A stretch of DNA of 64,000 nucleotides from Jiangella alba (GTDB lineage Bacteria > Actinomycetota > Actinomycetes > Jiangellales > Jiangellaceae): positions 744,001 through 808,000 of the forward strand of contig NZ_FNUC01000003.1 in the NCBI RefSeq assembly GCF_900106035.1, read 5' to 3'. Of this stretch, positions 47,200 through 55,480 are shown in pieces. The notes beneath the pieces were generated by a model. That model was not told where the DNA came from. It searched no databases and saw only the letters and a program-made list of their open reading frames with translations. The stretch's first letter is position 1. The number at the start of each line of letters is the position of its first letter. Made by a program: the position numbers and the translations under genes.

Positions 47200-48414
47200 T
47201 CAGTCGTCGGCGGGTGGGAGGGGGAGGCCGGCCGAGACGGTGGTGCCGGCGCCGGGCGGGCTGGCGACGTCGAGGTGGCCGTCGATGCCGGCGAGGCGGT
47301 CGGCGAGGCCGGAGAGGCCGTGGCCCTTGCCGAGGTGCGCCCCGCCCCGGCCGTCGTCGGCGACCTGGACGTGCAGGGCGTCGCCGACGCGGAGGACGGA
47401 GACGGCGCAGGCGGACGCGTCGGCGTGCTTGGCCACGTTGGTGAGCGACTCGGTCACCACGAAGTAGGCCGCGTTCTCGACCGCCGGGGGCAGCCGCTCG
47501 CCGTCGAGGAGGTCGATGTCGAGCGTCGTGGGGACGGGGCAGCGCGCGGTCGCGGCCGCCAGGGCGGCGGGCAGGCCACGGTCGGTGAGGATGGGCGGGG
47601 CGATGCCGCGCGAGACGGCGCGCAGCTCGGCCAGCGCCTCCTTGGTCTGCTGCACGGCCTCCTCGACGAGGGGACGCGCGGCCTGCGGGTCGTCGTCGAA
47701 GCGGCGCTGGGCGGACTCGAGGTCCATGGTGAGCCGGACGAGACGCTGCTGCGGCCCGTCGTGGATGTCGCGCTCGACCCGCCGCAGCATCTCGGCCTCG
47801 GCGGCGACGACGGACTGGCGGCTGCGGCTGAGCTGCTCGGTGCGCGCTCGCAGCGCCGCCGTCTCGTTCGTCAGCAGCCCCCACACCAGCGACGACTCCA
47901 GGACGGCGACCCCGCGCAGGATGTGCGCCAGCGCCAGCGGCAGGCCGCGGAACCCGCCGCCGCCGGCGATGACCCAGGACAACGCGATCAGCGGCGACAG
48001 CCCGATCGACAACCCCAGCCACACCATGGTGACCGACCAGGTGAACACCCGCACGGGCAGGATCAGCACGCAGTAGAGCCAGTCGCGCCACGACTGGCGA
48101 TCGCGCAGCACCTCGAGCACGCGCGACAGCCCGCGCTCCGTCGCCGGCTGGTGGTACACCGGCCCGACCTCGCGCCGCTCCATCGCGCCGACCCGGGCCC
48201 GCTCGACCCGGGCGAACCCGCGCGCCGTCAGCAGCGTCGCCATCAGGATGATCAGGCCGACGAAGGCCAGCACGACCAGCCCGATGCCGAGGAAGAACCC
48301 GACGATCGCCAGCGTGAACGAGGCGATGGCGATGGGCAGGCCCGGCAGCAGATAGCCGAGGTCACGGCCGATCTGCCGCCAGGTCACCCGGGGCCGGGGC
48401 GCGTCGTCGCTCAT
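47200..48414 (-). CDS. Sensor histidine kinase (PF13796 sensor, HisKA_3), copy 2
   Basis: A 404-residue membrane kinase. Residues about 15-190 form the actinobacterial 'putative sensor' domain with four helices ('DLGYLLPGLPIAIASFTLAIVGFFLGIGLVVLAFVGLIILMATLLTARGFARVERAR'). 'EMLRRVERDIHDGPQQRLVRLTMDLESAQRR' holds the phospho-accepting His of HisKA_3. The HATPase domain shows 'YFVVTESLTNVAKHA', 'DDGRGGAHLGKGHGLSGLADRL'. The start overlaps the stop of the upstream paralogue (ATGA). No response regulator follows. Confidence 0.93.
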   Translation of the reverse strand: MSDDAPRPRVTWRQIGRDLGYLLPGLPIAIASFTLAIVGFFLGIGLVVLAFVGLIILMATLLTARGFARVERARVGAMERREVGPVYHQPATERGLSRVLEVLRDRQSWRDWLYCVLILPVRVFTWSVTMVWLGLSIGLSPLIALSWVIAGGGGFRGLPLALAHILRGVAVLESSLVWGLLTNETAALRARTEQLSRSRQSVVAAEAEMLRRVERDIHDGPQQRLVRLTMDLESAQRRFDDDPQAARPLVEEAVQQTKEALAELRAVSRGIAPPILTDRGLPAALAAATARCPVPTTLDIDLLDGERLPPAVENAAYFVVTESLTNVAKHADASACAVSVLRVGDALHVQVADDGRGGAHLGKGHGLSGLADRLAGIDGHLDVASPPGAGTTVSAGLPLPPADD

Positions 48415-49709
48415 CGGGCGGTGCTCGCGGCCGGGATCGGGAGCTCGGCGCTGACGGTGGTGCCGTCGGCGGGCGGGCTGACGATGTCGAGGCGGCCGTC
48501 GACACCGGCGAGGCGGTCGGCGAGACCGGCCAGGCCGTGGCCCTTGCCCAGGTGCGCGCCGCCGCGGCCGTCGTCGGCGATCTGGACGTGCAGGACGTCG
48601 TCGACGCGGACGACGGAGACCGCGCACCGCGCCGCCTGCGAGTGCTTCGCCACGTTCGTCAGCGACTCGGTGACGACGAAGTAGGCGGCGTTCTCGATGG
48701 CCGACGGCAGCCGCTCGGCGAGGTCGGGGCCGACGTCGAGGGTGGTCGGGACGGGGCACCGGGCGGTGGCGGCGGCGAGGGCGGCCGGCAGCCCGCGGTC
48801 GGTGAGGATGGGCGGGGCGATGCCGCGGGACACGGCGCGCAGCTCGGCCAGCGCCTCCTTGGTCTGCGTGACGGCGCCCTCGAGCAGCGGCCGCGCGGCC
48901 TCGGGGTCGTCCTCGAACCGGCGCTGGGCGGACTCGAGGTCCATGGTGAGCCGGACGAGGCGCTGCTGCGGCCCGTCGTGGATGTCGCGCTCGACCCGGC
49001 GCAGGGTGTCGGCCTCGGCCTGCACGACCGCGGTGCGGCTGCGGCTCAGTTCGTCGGCGCGGGCCCGCAGCGCCGCGTTCTCGTTCGTCAGCATGGCCCA
49101 GACCAGCGACGACTCGGTGAGCGCGAACGCACGCAGCAGGTAGGGGAGCGTGGCCAGGAAGACCAGGCCGATGGCGGTGTTCAGCGCGACGTCGGGCAGC
49201 CGGCCGTCGCCCAGGCCGATCAGCTCGGCCAGCGTCTCGTTGTCGGCGTCGTCGCGGGGCAGCGACCACTCCCACAGGACGTACGTGGTGCCGCCCAGCG
49301 CGGCCGCCGTCCACGCGATGGTCATGCTCCAGGTGAAGCAGCGGATCGGCAGGATGAGGATGCCGAACCCCCACTCGCGCCAGGCGAGCGGGTCGCGCAG
49401 GAAGCTGAACAGCCGGGCCAGGCCCTTGCCGGACGCCGGACGGTGGTAGGCCGGGCCGACCGGGCGGTCCTCCATGAGCGCGACGCGTGCTCGTTCGGCG
49501 ACGGCGAAACCGCGGGCGGCGCCGAGCATGGCGATCCACACGATCAGCCCGAGGAAGGCCAGCACGAACAGCCCGAGGCCGAGGAAGAAGCCCGTCACCA
49601 TGATCGTGAAGGAGGCGATGGCGATGGGAAGCCCCGGCAGCAGGTAGGCGAGGTCGCGGGGGACCTGCCGCCAGCCGGCCCGGGGCCGGTCGGTGATCTG
49701 CGTGTTCAT
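48411..49709 (-). CDS. Sensor histidine kinase (PF13796 sensor, HisKA_3), copy 1
   Basis: A 432-residue kinase, clearly a tandem paralogue of the next gene. It has the same sensor helices ('DLAYLLPGLPIAIASFTIMVTGFFLGLG'), a near-identical HisKA_3 core ('RRVERDIHDGPQQRLVRLTMDLESAQRRF') and HATPase ('AYFVVTESLTNVAKHS', 'DDGRGGAHLGKGHGLAGLADRL'). A 28-residue difference lies in the loop before the last sensor helix (acidic, 'LPRDDADNETLAELIGLGDGRLPD'), so the two may sense different cues or heterodimerise. It is coupled upstream to the membrane protein at 49706 and downstream to copy 2. Confidence 0.93.
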   Translation of the reverse strand: MNTQITDRPRAGWRQVPRDLAYLLPGLPIAIASFTIMVTGFFLGLGLFVLAFLGLIVWIAMLGAARGFAVAERARVALMEDRPVGPAYHRPASGKGLARLFSFLRDPLAWREWGFGILILPIRCFTWSMTIAWTAAALGGTTYVLWEWSLPRDDADNETLAELIGLGDGRLPDVALNTAIGLVFLATLPYLLRAFALTESSLVWAMLTNENAALRARADELSRSRTAVVQAEADTLRRVERDIHDGPQQRLVRLTMDLESAQRRFEDDPEAARPLLEGAVTQTKEALAELRAVSRGIAPPILTDRGLPAALAAATARCPVPTTLDVGPDLAERLPSAIENAAYFVVTESLTNVAKHSQAARCAVSVVRVDDVLHVQIADDGRGGAHLGKGHGLAGLADRLAGVDGRLDIVSPPADGTTVSAELPIPAASTAR

Positions 49710-50704
49710 GCCTCCAGCCTTCCGTGTGCTTGCAGGGTAGACGAGCCGGACAACCGGTGAGTGCGAGGTAGGGCTGTCCCCACCCGCCCGATGAGGCGCA
49801 CCGCCGTCGCGAGCGCAGCGGCCGCGCAGAGCAGCCACCACGGCAGGTCCGAGCGCCAGCGCGCGTCGAACGTCTCGGACGGGACGTAACCGGCGACGCG
49901 GACGGCGACGGCGGCCACCAGCGCGACCGCGGGCAGCTGCCAGAGGTGGACGGTGACCAGCCGCGGCGCCAGCCAGGCCAGCCCGCCGGCCACCGGCGCG
50001 CCCGACGTCCACCGGTCGATCGGCCGCCGGGCCGCCAGCGCCAGCCCCAGCTGCGCGGCGGTGCATCCGAGCAGGACGGACGCGGACGGCAGCGCACCGG
50101 ATGGGCGCCCCGAGACGGCGGCCAGCACCAGGCCGCACGCGCCCACCGTCGCGCCCGCCGCGGCCACCATCAGCGCGTGGCGGGGACGCAGCCGGTCCAG
50201 CGCACCGGCCCGGACGAGCAGCCCGGCCTGGTACGCCGCCAGCCACACCGCCGCGACGACCGCCACCGGCGACCCGGCGAGGTCCGCCACCACGGCCGCG
50301 CCCGCCGTGGCCGCCAGCTCGGCGCCGCGCCAGCGCGCGTGCAGCCGCAGCAGCGCCGGCCGGAGCAGCGTCAGCGCCGCCAGCGCGGCCGGCAGCCACA
50401 GCAGCCGGGCCGCTCCGTCGATCAGCGGCACCGCGACGACGGCGAACGGCAGCGCCGGCCGGGCGATGGCCGCCGGCCCGCCGCAGCCCGCGATGCCGGC
50501 CGCGAGCAGCGCGAGCGGCGCCGCGAGCACGAGGGCCGCCGCGGCCGCCGTCGTCACCCGGCCGGTCTGCGGGTCGGTGACCGGCAGCACCCAGTGCAGG
50601 GCGACGACGAGTGCCACCGCGGCCAGGCCGAGCACGGTCGCGAACCGGGCCGGCGGGGCGGTGGAGGGCACGGTCCCAGCCTGGTCGCCGGCGGCCGCCG
50701 GCAC
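49706..50704 (-). CDS. Multi-pass membrane protein of unknown function
   Basis: A 332-residue, Ala/Leu/Val-rich protein with about 8-10 predicted helices ('FATVLGLAAVALVVALHWVL', 'AAALVLAAPLALLAAGIAG', 'LPALPFAVVAVPLIDGAARLLWLPAALAALTLL' and others). The overall look recalls acyltransferase-3 type membrane proteins, but I see no catalytic motif and do not assign a family. Its stop overlaps the kinase start by 4 bp, so it is the first gene of a three-gene operon. It may be an accessory sensor. A GTG start is used; a strong dyad lies 21 bp upstream. Confidence 0.72.
   Translation of the reverse strand: MPAAAGDQAGTVPSTAPPARFATVLGLAAVALVVALHWVLPVTDPQTGRVTTAAAAALVLAAPLALLAAGIAGCGGPAAIARPALPFAVVAVPLIDGAARLLWLPAALAALTLLRPALLRLHARWRGAELAATAGAAVVADLAGSPVAVVAAVWLAAYQAGLLVRAGALDRLRPRHALMVAAAGATVGACGLVLAAVSGRPSGALPSASVLLGCTAAQLGLALAARRPIDRWTSGAPVAGGLAWLAPRLVTVHLWQLPAVALVAAVAVRVAGYVPSETFDARWRSDLPWWLLCAAAALATAVRLIGRVGTALPRTHRLSGSSTLQAHGRLEA
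49767..49784. promoter_or_regulatory. Dyad copy A upstream of the tandem kinases
   Basis: GGTAGGGCTGTCCCCACC matches, with one change, the inverted repeat at 50729-50746 (GGTGGGG-N4-CCCCACC read on the opposite strand). It lies 58 bp upstream of the first kinase start, within the end of the membrane-protein gene. Confidence 0.5.
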
Positions 50705-50724
50705 AGCGCAGCACGCTCCACTCT

Positions 50725-50750
50725 CGATGGTGGGGACAGCCCCACCATCG
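50725..50750. promoter_or_regulatory. Dyad copy B / hairpin upstream of the membrane-protein-kinase operon
   Basis: CGATGGTGGGG (50725-50735) and CCCCACCATCG (50740-50750) form a perfect 11-bp inverted repeat with a 4-bp centre, 21 bp before the GTG at 50704 and in the divergent region with the kdp operon. It could be a leader hairpin or, given the copy at 49767, an operator. Confidence 0.55.
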
Positions 50751-50756
50751 CCGCGG

Positions 50757-50806
50757 CGCTAACGGGCCGTGAAGACACCGGCCCGCAGCCGCTAAGAGGC
50801 CGCTAA
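50757..50806 (+). promoter_or_regulatory. Helically phased CGCTAA repeats upstream of kdp
   Basis: CGCTAA occurs at 50757-50762, 50790-50795 and 50801-50806, i.e. 33 and 11 bp apart, exact multiples of about one helical turn. This pattern fits direct-repeat binding by an OmpR-type regulator such as KdpE on the kdp promoter. I could not identify a clear -35/-10 pair. Confidence 0.45.
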
Positions 50807-50891
50807 CCACGCTCCGACCAGGGCCTTCAGGTGGTTGTGTACCGATGCTGGCCCCGATCGGCGGGGCCTGAGCTACCCACCAGGGGTGTCC

Positions 50892-51026
50892 ATGCAAGAC
50901 GTCGCCTTCATCGGCCTCACGGTGCTCTTCTTCGTCGTGATGGCCCTTCTCGGTGCGGGCGTTGACCGGCTCGGACGGCGCCACGGCGTCGACGCCGACG
51001 CGACGCAGCAGGAGGCCGGCCAGTGA
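50892..51026 (+). CDS. Small single-helix protein at the head of the kdp operon, 44 aa
   Basis: A 44-residue protein with one membrane helix (MQDVAFIGLTVLFFVVMALLGAGVDRL) and a charged cytoplasmic tail. Its stop overlaps the kdpF start (GTGA), and an agggg ribosome-binding site precedes its ATG, so it is almost certainly translated. It is separate from KdpF, which follows. I recognise no named family. It may be an additional small Kdp subunit or stabiliser, by analogy with KdpF; this is inference. Confidence 0.75.
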   Translation: MQDVAFIGLTVLFFVVMALLGAGVDRLGRRHGVDADATQQEAGQ

Positions 51027-51112
51027 CCGCCGAGAACGTCGTCGGGCTGATCGTGGCGGTGCTGCTGGTCGGCTACCTGCTCGCGGCCCTGCTCTTCCCG
51101 GAGCGGTTCTGA
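51023..51112 (+). CDS. kdpF: K+-transporting ATPase subunit KdpF
   Basis: A 29-residue single-helix peptide ([26 protein letters not shown]) with the usual 'YLxxALLxPExF' ending. It stabilises the KdpFABC complex in the membrane. The GTG start overlaps the preceding stop, and its own stop overlaps the kdpA ATG by one base (TGATG). Confidence 0.93.
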   Translation: MTAENVVGLIVAVLLVGYLLAALLFPERF

Positions 51113-52773
51113 TGAGCGCCACCGCGGCGGGCCTGCTGCAGATCGCCCTGCTCCTCGCCCTGCTGGCCGTGGCGTTCCGGCCACTGGGCGACCACATCGC
51201 GCGCGTGTTCACCTCGACCCGCCACCTGGCCGTCGAACGCGCCTTCTACCGGATCGTCCGGGTCGACCCGGACGCCGACCAGCGCTGGAGCACCTACCTG
51301 CTCTCGGTGCTGGGCTTCTCCGCGGTGTCCGTGCTGCTGCTGTACGCGATGCTGCGGCTGCAGGACCTGCTGCCGATGTCGCTCGGCTTCGACGGCATGG
51401 CGCCGGACCTCGCCTTCAACACCGCGACGTCGTTCGTCGCGAACACCAACTGGCAGTCGTACGCGGGCGAGTCCACGCTCGGCTACACCGCCCAGATGGC
51501 CGGCCTGACGGTGCAGAACTTCCTGTCCGCGGCGGTCGGCCTCGCGGTCGCGATCGCGCTGATCCGCGGGCTGACCCGGCACCGCACCGACCGGCTCGGC
51601 AACTTCTGGGTCGACCTCACCCGCGGCACCGTGCGCATCCTGCTGCCGATCGCGTTCCTGTTCGCGCTGGTGCTGGTGGCCGGCGGCGTCGTGCAGAACC
51701 TGTCCGAGCCGCACGACATCACCACGCTGGGCGGGTCGATCCAGTCGCTGATCGGCGGCCCGGTGGCCTCGCAGGAGGTCATCAAGCTGCTCGGCACCAA
51801 CGGCGGCGGCTTCTTCAACGCGAACTCGGCGCACCCGTTCGAGAACGCGAACGCGCTCACCAACCTGCTGGAGATCTTCCTGATCCTGGTCATCCCGGTG
51901 GCGCTGTGCCGCACCTACGGCGTCATGGTGAAGGACAAGCGGCAGGGCTACGCGGTGCTGGCCGCGATGGCGGTGCTCTGGGGCGCCGCGCTGGTCGCCG
52001 TCACCGCCGCCGAGGTGAACCACCCGGGGACGGTCCCGCAGGCGGCCGGCGCGTCGCTGGAGGGCAAGGAGGTCCGCTTCGACGTCTGGGCGTCGGCGCT
52101 GTTCGCGAACTCGACGACGGGGACGTCCACCGGCGCGGTCAACTCGATGCACGCCAGCTACACCGGCGCCGGCGGCGGCGCCGTCATGCTCAACATGATG
52201 CTGGGCGAGGTCTCGCCCGGCGGCGTGGGCAGCGGCCTCTACGGCATGGTCGTCCTGGCCATCCTCGCCGTCTTCCTGGCCGGCCTGATGGTCGGGCGGA
52301 CGCCGGAGTACCTGGGCAAGAAGATCGGCCGGTACGAGATCTCGCTGGTCGCCCTGTACATCCTGGCGATGCCGTTCGCGCTGCTCATCGGCGCGGCCAT
52401 CGCGGCGTCGTTCGACCCGACGAGGGCGTCGTTGCTCAACGACGGGCCGCAGGGGCTGTCGGAGATCCTGTACGCGTTCGCCTCCGGCGCGAACAACAAC
52501 GGCAGCGCGTTCGCCGGGCTCTCCGCGAACACCGAGTACTACAACACGGCGCTCGGGCTGGCGATGCTGATCGGCCGGTTCACGACGATCGTGCTGGTGC
52601 TCGCGCTGGCCGGCGCGCTGGCCCGGCAGCGGCCCACCCCGGTGACCGCCGGGACGCTGCCGACCCACCGTCCGCTCTTCGTGGGCCTGCACTCGGTGAC
52701 GGTGATCATCGTGGCCGGCCTGACCTTCTTCCCGGCACTGGCGCTGGGACCGATCGCCGTGGCGCTCGCATGA
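51112..52773 (+). CDS. kdpA: K+-transporting ATPase subunit KdpA
   Basis: The 553-residue potassium-selective channel-like subunit, related to Trk/Ktr with four pore repeats. Selectivity-filter regions are recognisable: '[12 protein letters not shown]', '[21 protein letters not shown]', '[15 protein letters not shown]' and '[13 protein letters not shown]'. Length and helices match the family. It is coupled at both ends (TGATG with kdpF, ATGA with kdpB). Confidence 0.97.
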   Translation: MSATAAGLLQIALLLALLAVAFRPLGDHIARVFTSTRHLAVERAFYRIVRVDPDADQRWSTYLLSVLGFSAVSVLLLYAMLRLQDLLPMSLGFDGMAPDLAFNTATSFVANTNWQSYAGESTLGYTAQMAGLTVQNFLSAAVGLAVAIALIRGLTRHRTDRLGNFWVDLTRGTVRILLPIAFLFALVLVAGGVVQNLSEPHDITTLGGSIQSLIGGPVASQEVIKLLGTNGGGFFNANSAHPFENANALTNLLEIFLILVIPVALCRTYGVMVKDKRQGYAVLAAMAVLWGAALVAVTAAEVNHPGTVPQAAGASLEGKEVRFDVWASALFANSTTGTSTGAVNSMHASYTGAGGGAVMLNMMLGEVSPGGVGSGLYGMVVLAILAVFLAGLMVGRTPEYLGKKIGRYEISLVALYILAMPFALLIGAAIAASFDPTRASLLNDGPQGLSEILYAFASGANNNGSAFAGLSANTEYYNTALGLAMLIGRFTTIVLVLALAGALARQRPTPVTAGTLPTHRPLFVGLHSVTVIIVAGLTFFPALALGPIAVALA

Positions 52774-54869
52774 GCGACCCCGGATCCGAAAGGACGCACA
52801 CAGTGACGACCGTCCAGGCCCCGCCGGCCGGGAGCGCGCCACGGGTCGGCGCCGGTCTCTTCGACCCCCGCCAGCTGGTGGCATCGCTGCCGGACGCCTT
52901 CCGCAAGCTCGATCCGCGGCTGATGATCAAGTCGCCGGTCATGTTCGTGGTCGAGATCGGCGCGGTGTTCACCACCGTGCTGGCGATCACCGATCCCAGC
53001 ACGTTCTCGTGGTGGATCGCCGTCTGGCTGTGGATCACCGTGCTCTTCGCCAACCTGGCCGAGGCCGTGGCCGAGGGGCGCGGACGGGCCCAGGCGGCGA
53101 CGCTGCGGGCGACCAAGCAGGAGACCCCGGCCCGGCGCCTCGTGGACGGCGTCGAGGAGGTGGTCAGCAGCTCCACCCTGACGCTCGGCGATCTCGTCGT
53201 GGTCGAGGCGGGTGAGGTGATCCCCGGCGACGGCGACGTCGTCGAGGGCGTGGCCAGCGTCGACGAGTCGGCCATCACCGGCGAGTCGGCCCCGGTCATC
53301 CGCGAGTCCGGCGGCGACCGCAGCGCCGTCACCGGCGGCACGAAGGTGCTGTCCGACCGCATCGTCGTCGAGATCACCGCGAAGCCGGGCGAGAGCTTCG
53401 TCGACCGGATGATCGCGATGGTCGAGGGCGCGGCCCGGCAGAAGACGCCGAACGAGATCGCGCTGAACGTGCTGCTGGCCAGCCTGACCATCATCTTCCT
53501 GCTGGCGGTCGTGACGCTGCAGCCGTTCGCCGGCTACTCCGGCGGGCTGCAGTCGATGGTCGTGCTGGTGGCGCTGCTGGTCTGCCTGATCCCGACGACG
53601 ATCGGCGCGCTGCTGTCGGCCATCGGCATCGCCGGCATGGACCGGCTGGTGCAGCGCAACGTGCTGGCGATGTCCGGGCGGGCGGTCGAGGCGGCCGGCG
53701 ACGTCAACGTGCTGCTGCTGGACAAGACCGGCACCATCACGTTCGGCAACCGGCAGGCGGTCGAGCTGCTGCCCGTCGGGGGCGTGAAGGAGGACGACCT
53801 CGCCGACGCCGCGCAGCTGGCCAGCCTGGCCGACCAGACGCCCGAGGGCCGCTCCGTCGTGGTCCTGGCCAAGCAGCGCTACGGGCTGCGCGAACGGCAC
53901 ACCGGCGAACTGCCGGGCGCGACGTTCGTCGAGTTCACCGCGCAGACCCGGATGTCCGGCGTCGACCTCGCCGACGGCCATCGGGTGCGCAAGGGCGCCG
54001 CCGGCGCCGTCCTGGCCTGGGTCCGCGACCACGGCGGCAAGCCTGACCTCGCCGTCGACACGTTGGTCGACGGCGTCGCGGCGGCCGGCGGAACCCCGCT
54101 GGTCGTGGCGGAGCTGCGCGACGACCAGGCGCGCATCCTCGGCGTCATCCACCTCGCCGACGTCGTCAAGCACGGCATGCGCGAGCGGTTCGACGAGCTG
54201 CGCGCGATGGGCATCCGCACCGTCATGGTCACCGGCGACAACCCGGTCACGGCCAAGGCCATCGCCGACCAGGCCGGCGTCGACGACTTCCTCGCCGAGG
54301 CCAAGCCCGAGGACAAGATGGCGCTGATCAAGCGCGAGCAGGCCGGCGGCCGGCTGGTCGCGATGACCGGCGACGGCACCAACGACGCGCCCGCGCTGGC
54401 GCAGGCCGACGTCGGCGTCGCGATGAACACCGGCACGTCGGCGGCCAAAGAGGCCGGCAACATGGTCGACCTCGACTCCGACCCGACGAAGCTGATCGAG
54501 ATCGTCGAGATCGGCAAACAGCTGCTCATCACGCGTGGCGCGCTGACGACGTTCTCCATCGCCAACGACGTCGCGAAGTACTTCGCGATCATCCCGGCGA
54601 TGTTCGCGGTGGTGTACCCGCAGCTGGACACGCTGAACATCATGCGACTGGCCACGCCGCAGTCGGCGATCCTGTCCGCGGTCATCTTCAACGCGCTGAT
54701 CATCGTCGCGCTGATCCCGCTGGCGCTGCGCGGCGTCCGGTACCGGCCGCTGTCGGCCGCGGCGATGCTGCAACGCAACGCGCTGGTGTACGGGCTGGGC
54801 GGCATCGTCGTCCCGTTCATCGGCATCAAACTCGTCGACCTCGTGGTGTCGGCGATCCCTGGACTTTGA
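52770..54869 (+). CDS. kdpB: K+-transporting ATPase subunit KdpB
   Basis: A 699-residue P-type ATPase that powers potassium uptake. '[19 protein letters not shown]' is the actuator TGES loop, '[14 protein letters not shown]' holds the phosphorylated Asp, and '[26 protein letters not shown]' is the hinge. A conserved Lys in helix 5 is seen in '[22 protein letters not shown]'. The N-terminal 40 residues are variable. kdpC follows. Confidence 0.97.
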   Translation: MSDPGSERTHTVTTVQAPPAGSAPRVGAGLFDPRQLVASLPDAFRKLDPRLMIKSPVMFVVEIGAVFTTVLAITDPSTFSWWIAVWLWITVLFANLAEAVAEGRGRAQAATLRATKQETPARRLVDGVEEVVSSSTLTLGDLVVVEAGEVIPGDGDVVEGVASVDESAITGESAPVIRESGGDRSAVTGGTKVLSDRIVVEITAKPGESFVDRMIAMVEGAARQKTPNEIALNVLLASLTIIFLLAVVTLQPFAGYSGGLQSMVVLVALLVCLIPTTIGALLSAIGIAGMDRLVQRNVLAMSGRAVEAAGDVNVLLLDKTGTITFGNRQAVELLPVGGVKEDDLADAAQLASLADQTPEGRSVVVLAKQRYGLRERHTGELPGATFVEFTAQTRMSGVDLADGHRVRKGAAGAVLAWVRDHGGKPDLAVDTLVDGVAAAGGTPLVVAELRDDQARILGVIHLADVVKHGMRERFDELRAMGIRTVMVTGDNPVTAKAIADQAGVDDFLAEAKPEDKMALIKREQAGGRLVAMTGDGTNDAPALAQADVGVAMNTGTSAAKEAGNMVDLDSDPTKLIEIVEIGKQLLITRGALTTFSIANDVAKYFAIIPAMFAVVYPQLDTLNIMRLATPQSAILSAVIFNALIIVALIPLALRGVRYRPLSAAAMLQRNALVYGLGGIVVPFIGIKLVDLVVSAIPGL

Positions 54870-54889
54870 CGGCGGAGCGTGAGTTTCCT

Positions 54890-55480
54890 ATGCATTTGAC
54901 TGGACTGTTGCGGCAGAGCTGGGCGGGACTGCGTGTCCTGGTGCTGTTCACCGTGATCCTCGGCGTGGCCTACCCGCTGGCCGTCACCGGCGTCGCGCAG
55001 GTCGCGTTCGGCGACCAGGCCGGCGGCTCGCAGGTCACGCACGACGGCGAGGTCGTGGGGTCGTCGCTGATCGGGCAGCCGTTCGACGGCGAGCAGTGGT
55101 TCCACCCGCGCCCGTCGGCGGCCGGCGACGGGTACGACACGCTCGCCAGCGGCGGCTCCAACCTCGGCCCCGAGAGCGCCGAGCTGCTGGCCACCGTCGA
55201 GGAGCGGCGGGCCGCGGTGGCCGAGGAGAACGGCGTCGACCCCGCGGACGTGCCGCCGGACGCCGTCACCGCGTCGGGCAGCGGGCTGGACCCGCACATC
55301 TCCCCGGCCTACGCCGAGATCCAGGTGGACCGCGTGGCCGAGGCGCGCGGGCTGGACCCGGCCGAGGTGCGGGAGCTGGTCGACGACCACACCCAGGGCC
55401 GGGTGCTCGGCTTCCTGGGCGGCGAGCGCGTCAACGTGCTCGAGCTGAACCTCGCGCTGGAGGACCTCGGCGGCTCATGA
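54890..55480 (+). CDS. kdpC: K+-transporting ATPase subunit KdpC
   Basis: The 196-residue accessory subunit: one N-terminal helix ('[27 protein letters not shown]') and an extracytoplasmic domain. '[38 protein letters not shown]' and the closing '[10 protein letters not shown]' are conserved. ATG 54890 follows ggag at 54874. A TTG at 54866 overlapping the kdpB stop would add eight residues and is less likely. The stop overlaps the kdpD ATG. Confidence 0.95.
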   Translation: MHLTGLLRQSWAGLRVLVLFTVILGVAYPLAVTGVAQVAFGDQAGGSQVTHDGEVVGSSLIGQPFDGEQWFHPRPSAAGDGYDTLASGGSNLGPESAELLATVEERRAAVAEENGVDPADVPPDAVTASGSGLDPHISPAYAEIQVDRVAEARGLDPAEVRELVDDHTQGRVLGFLGGERVNVLELNLALEDLGGS

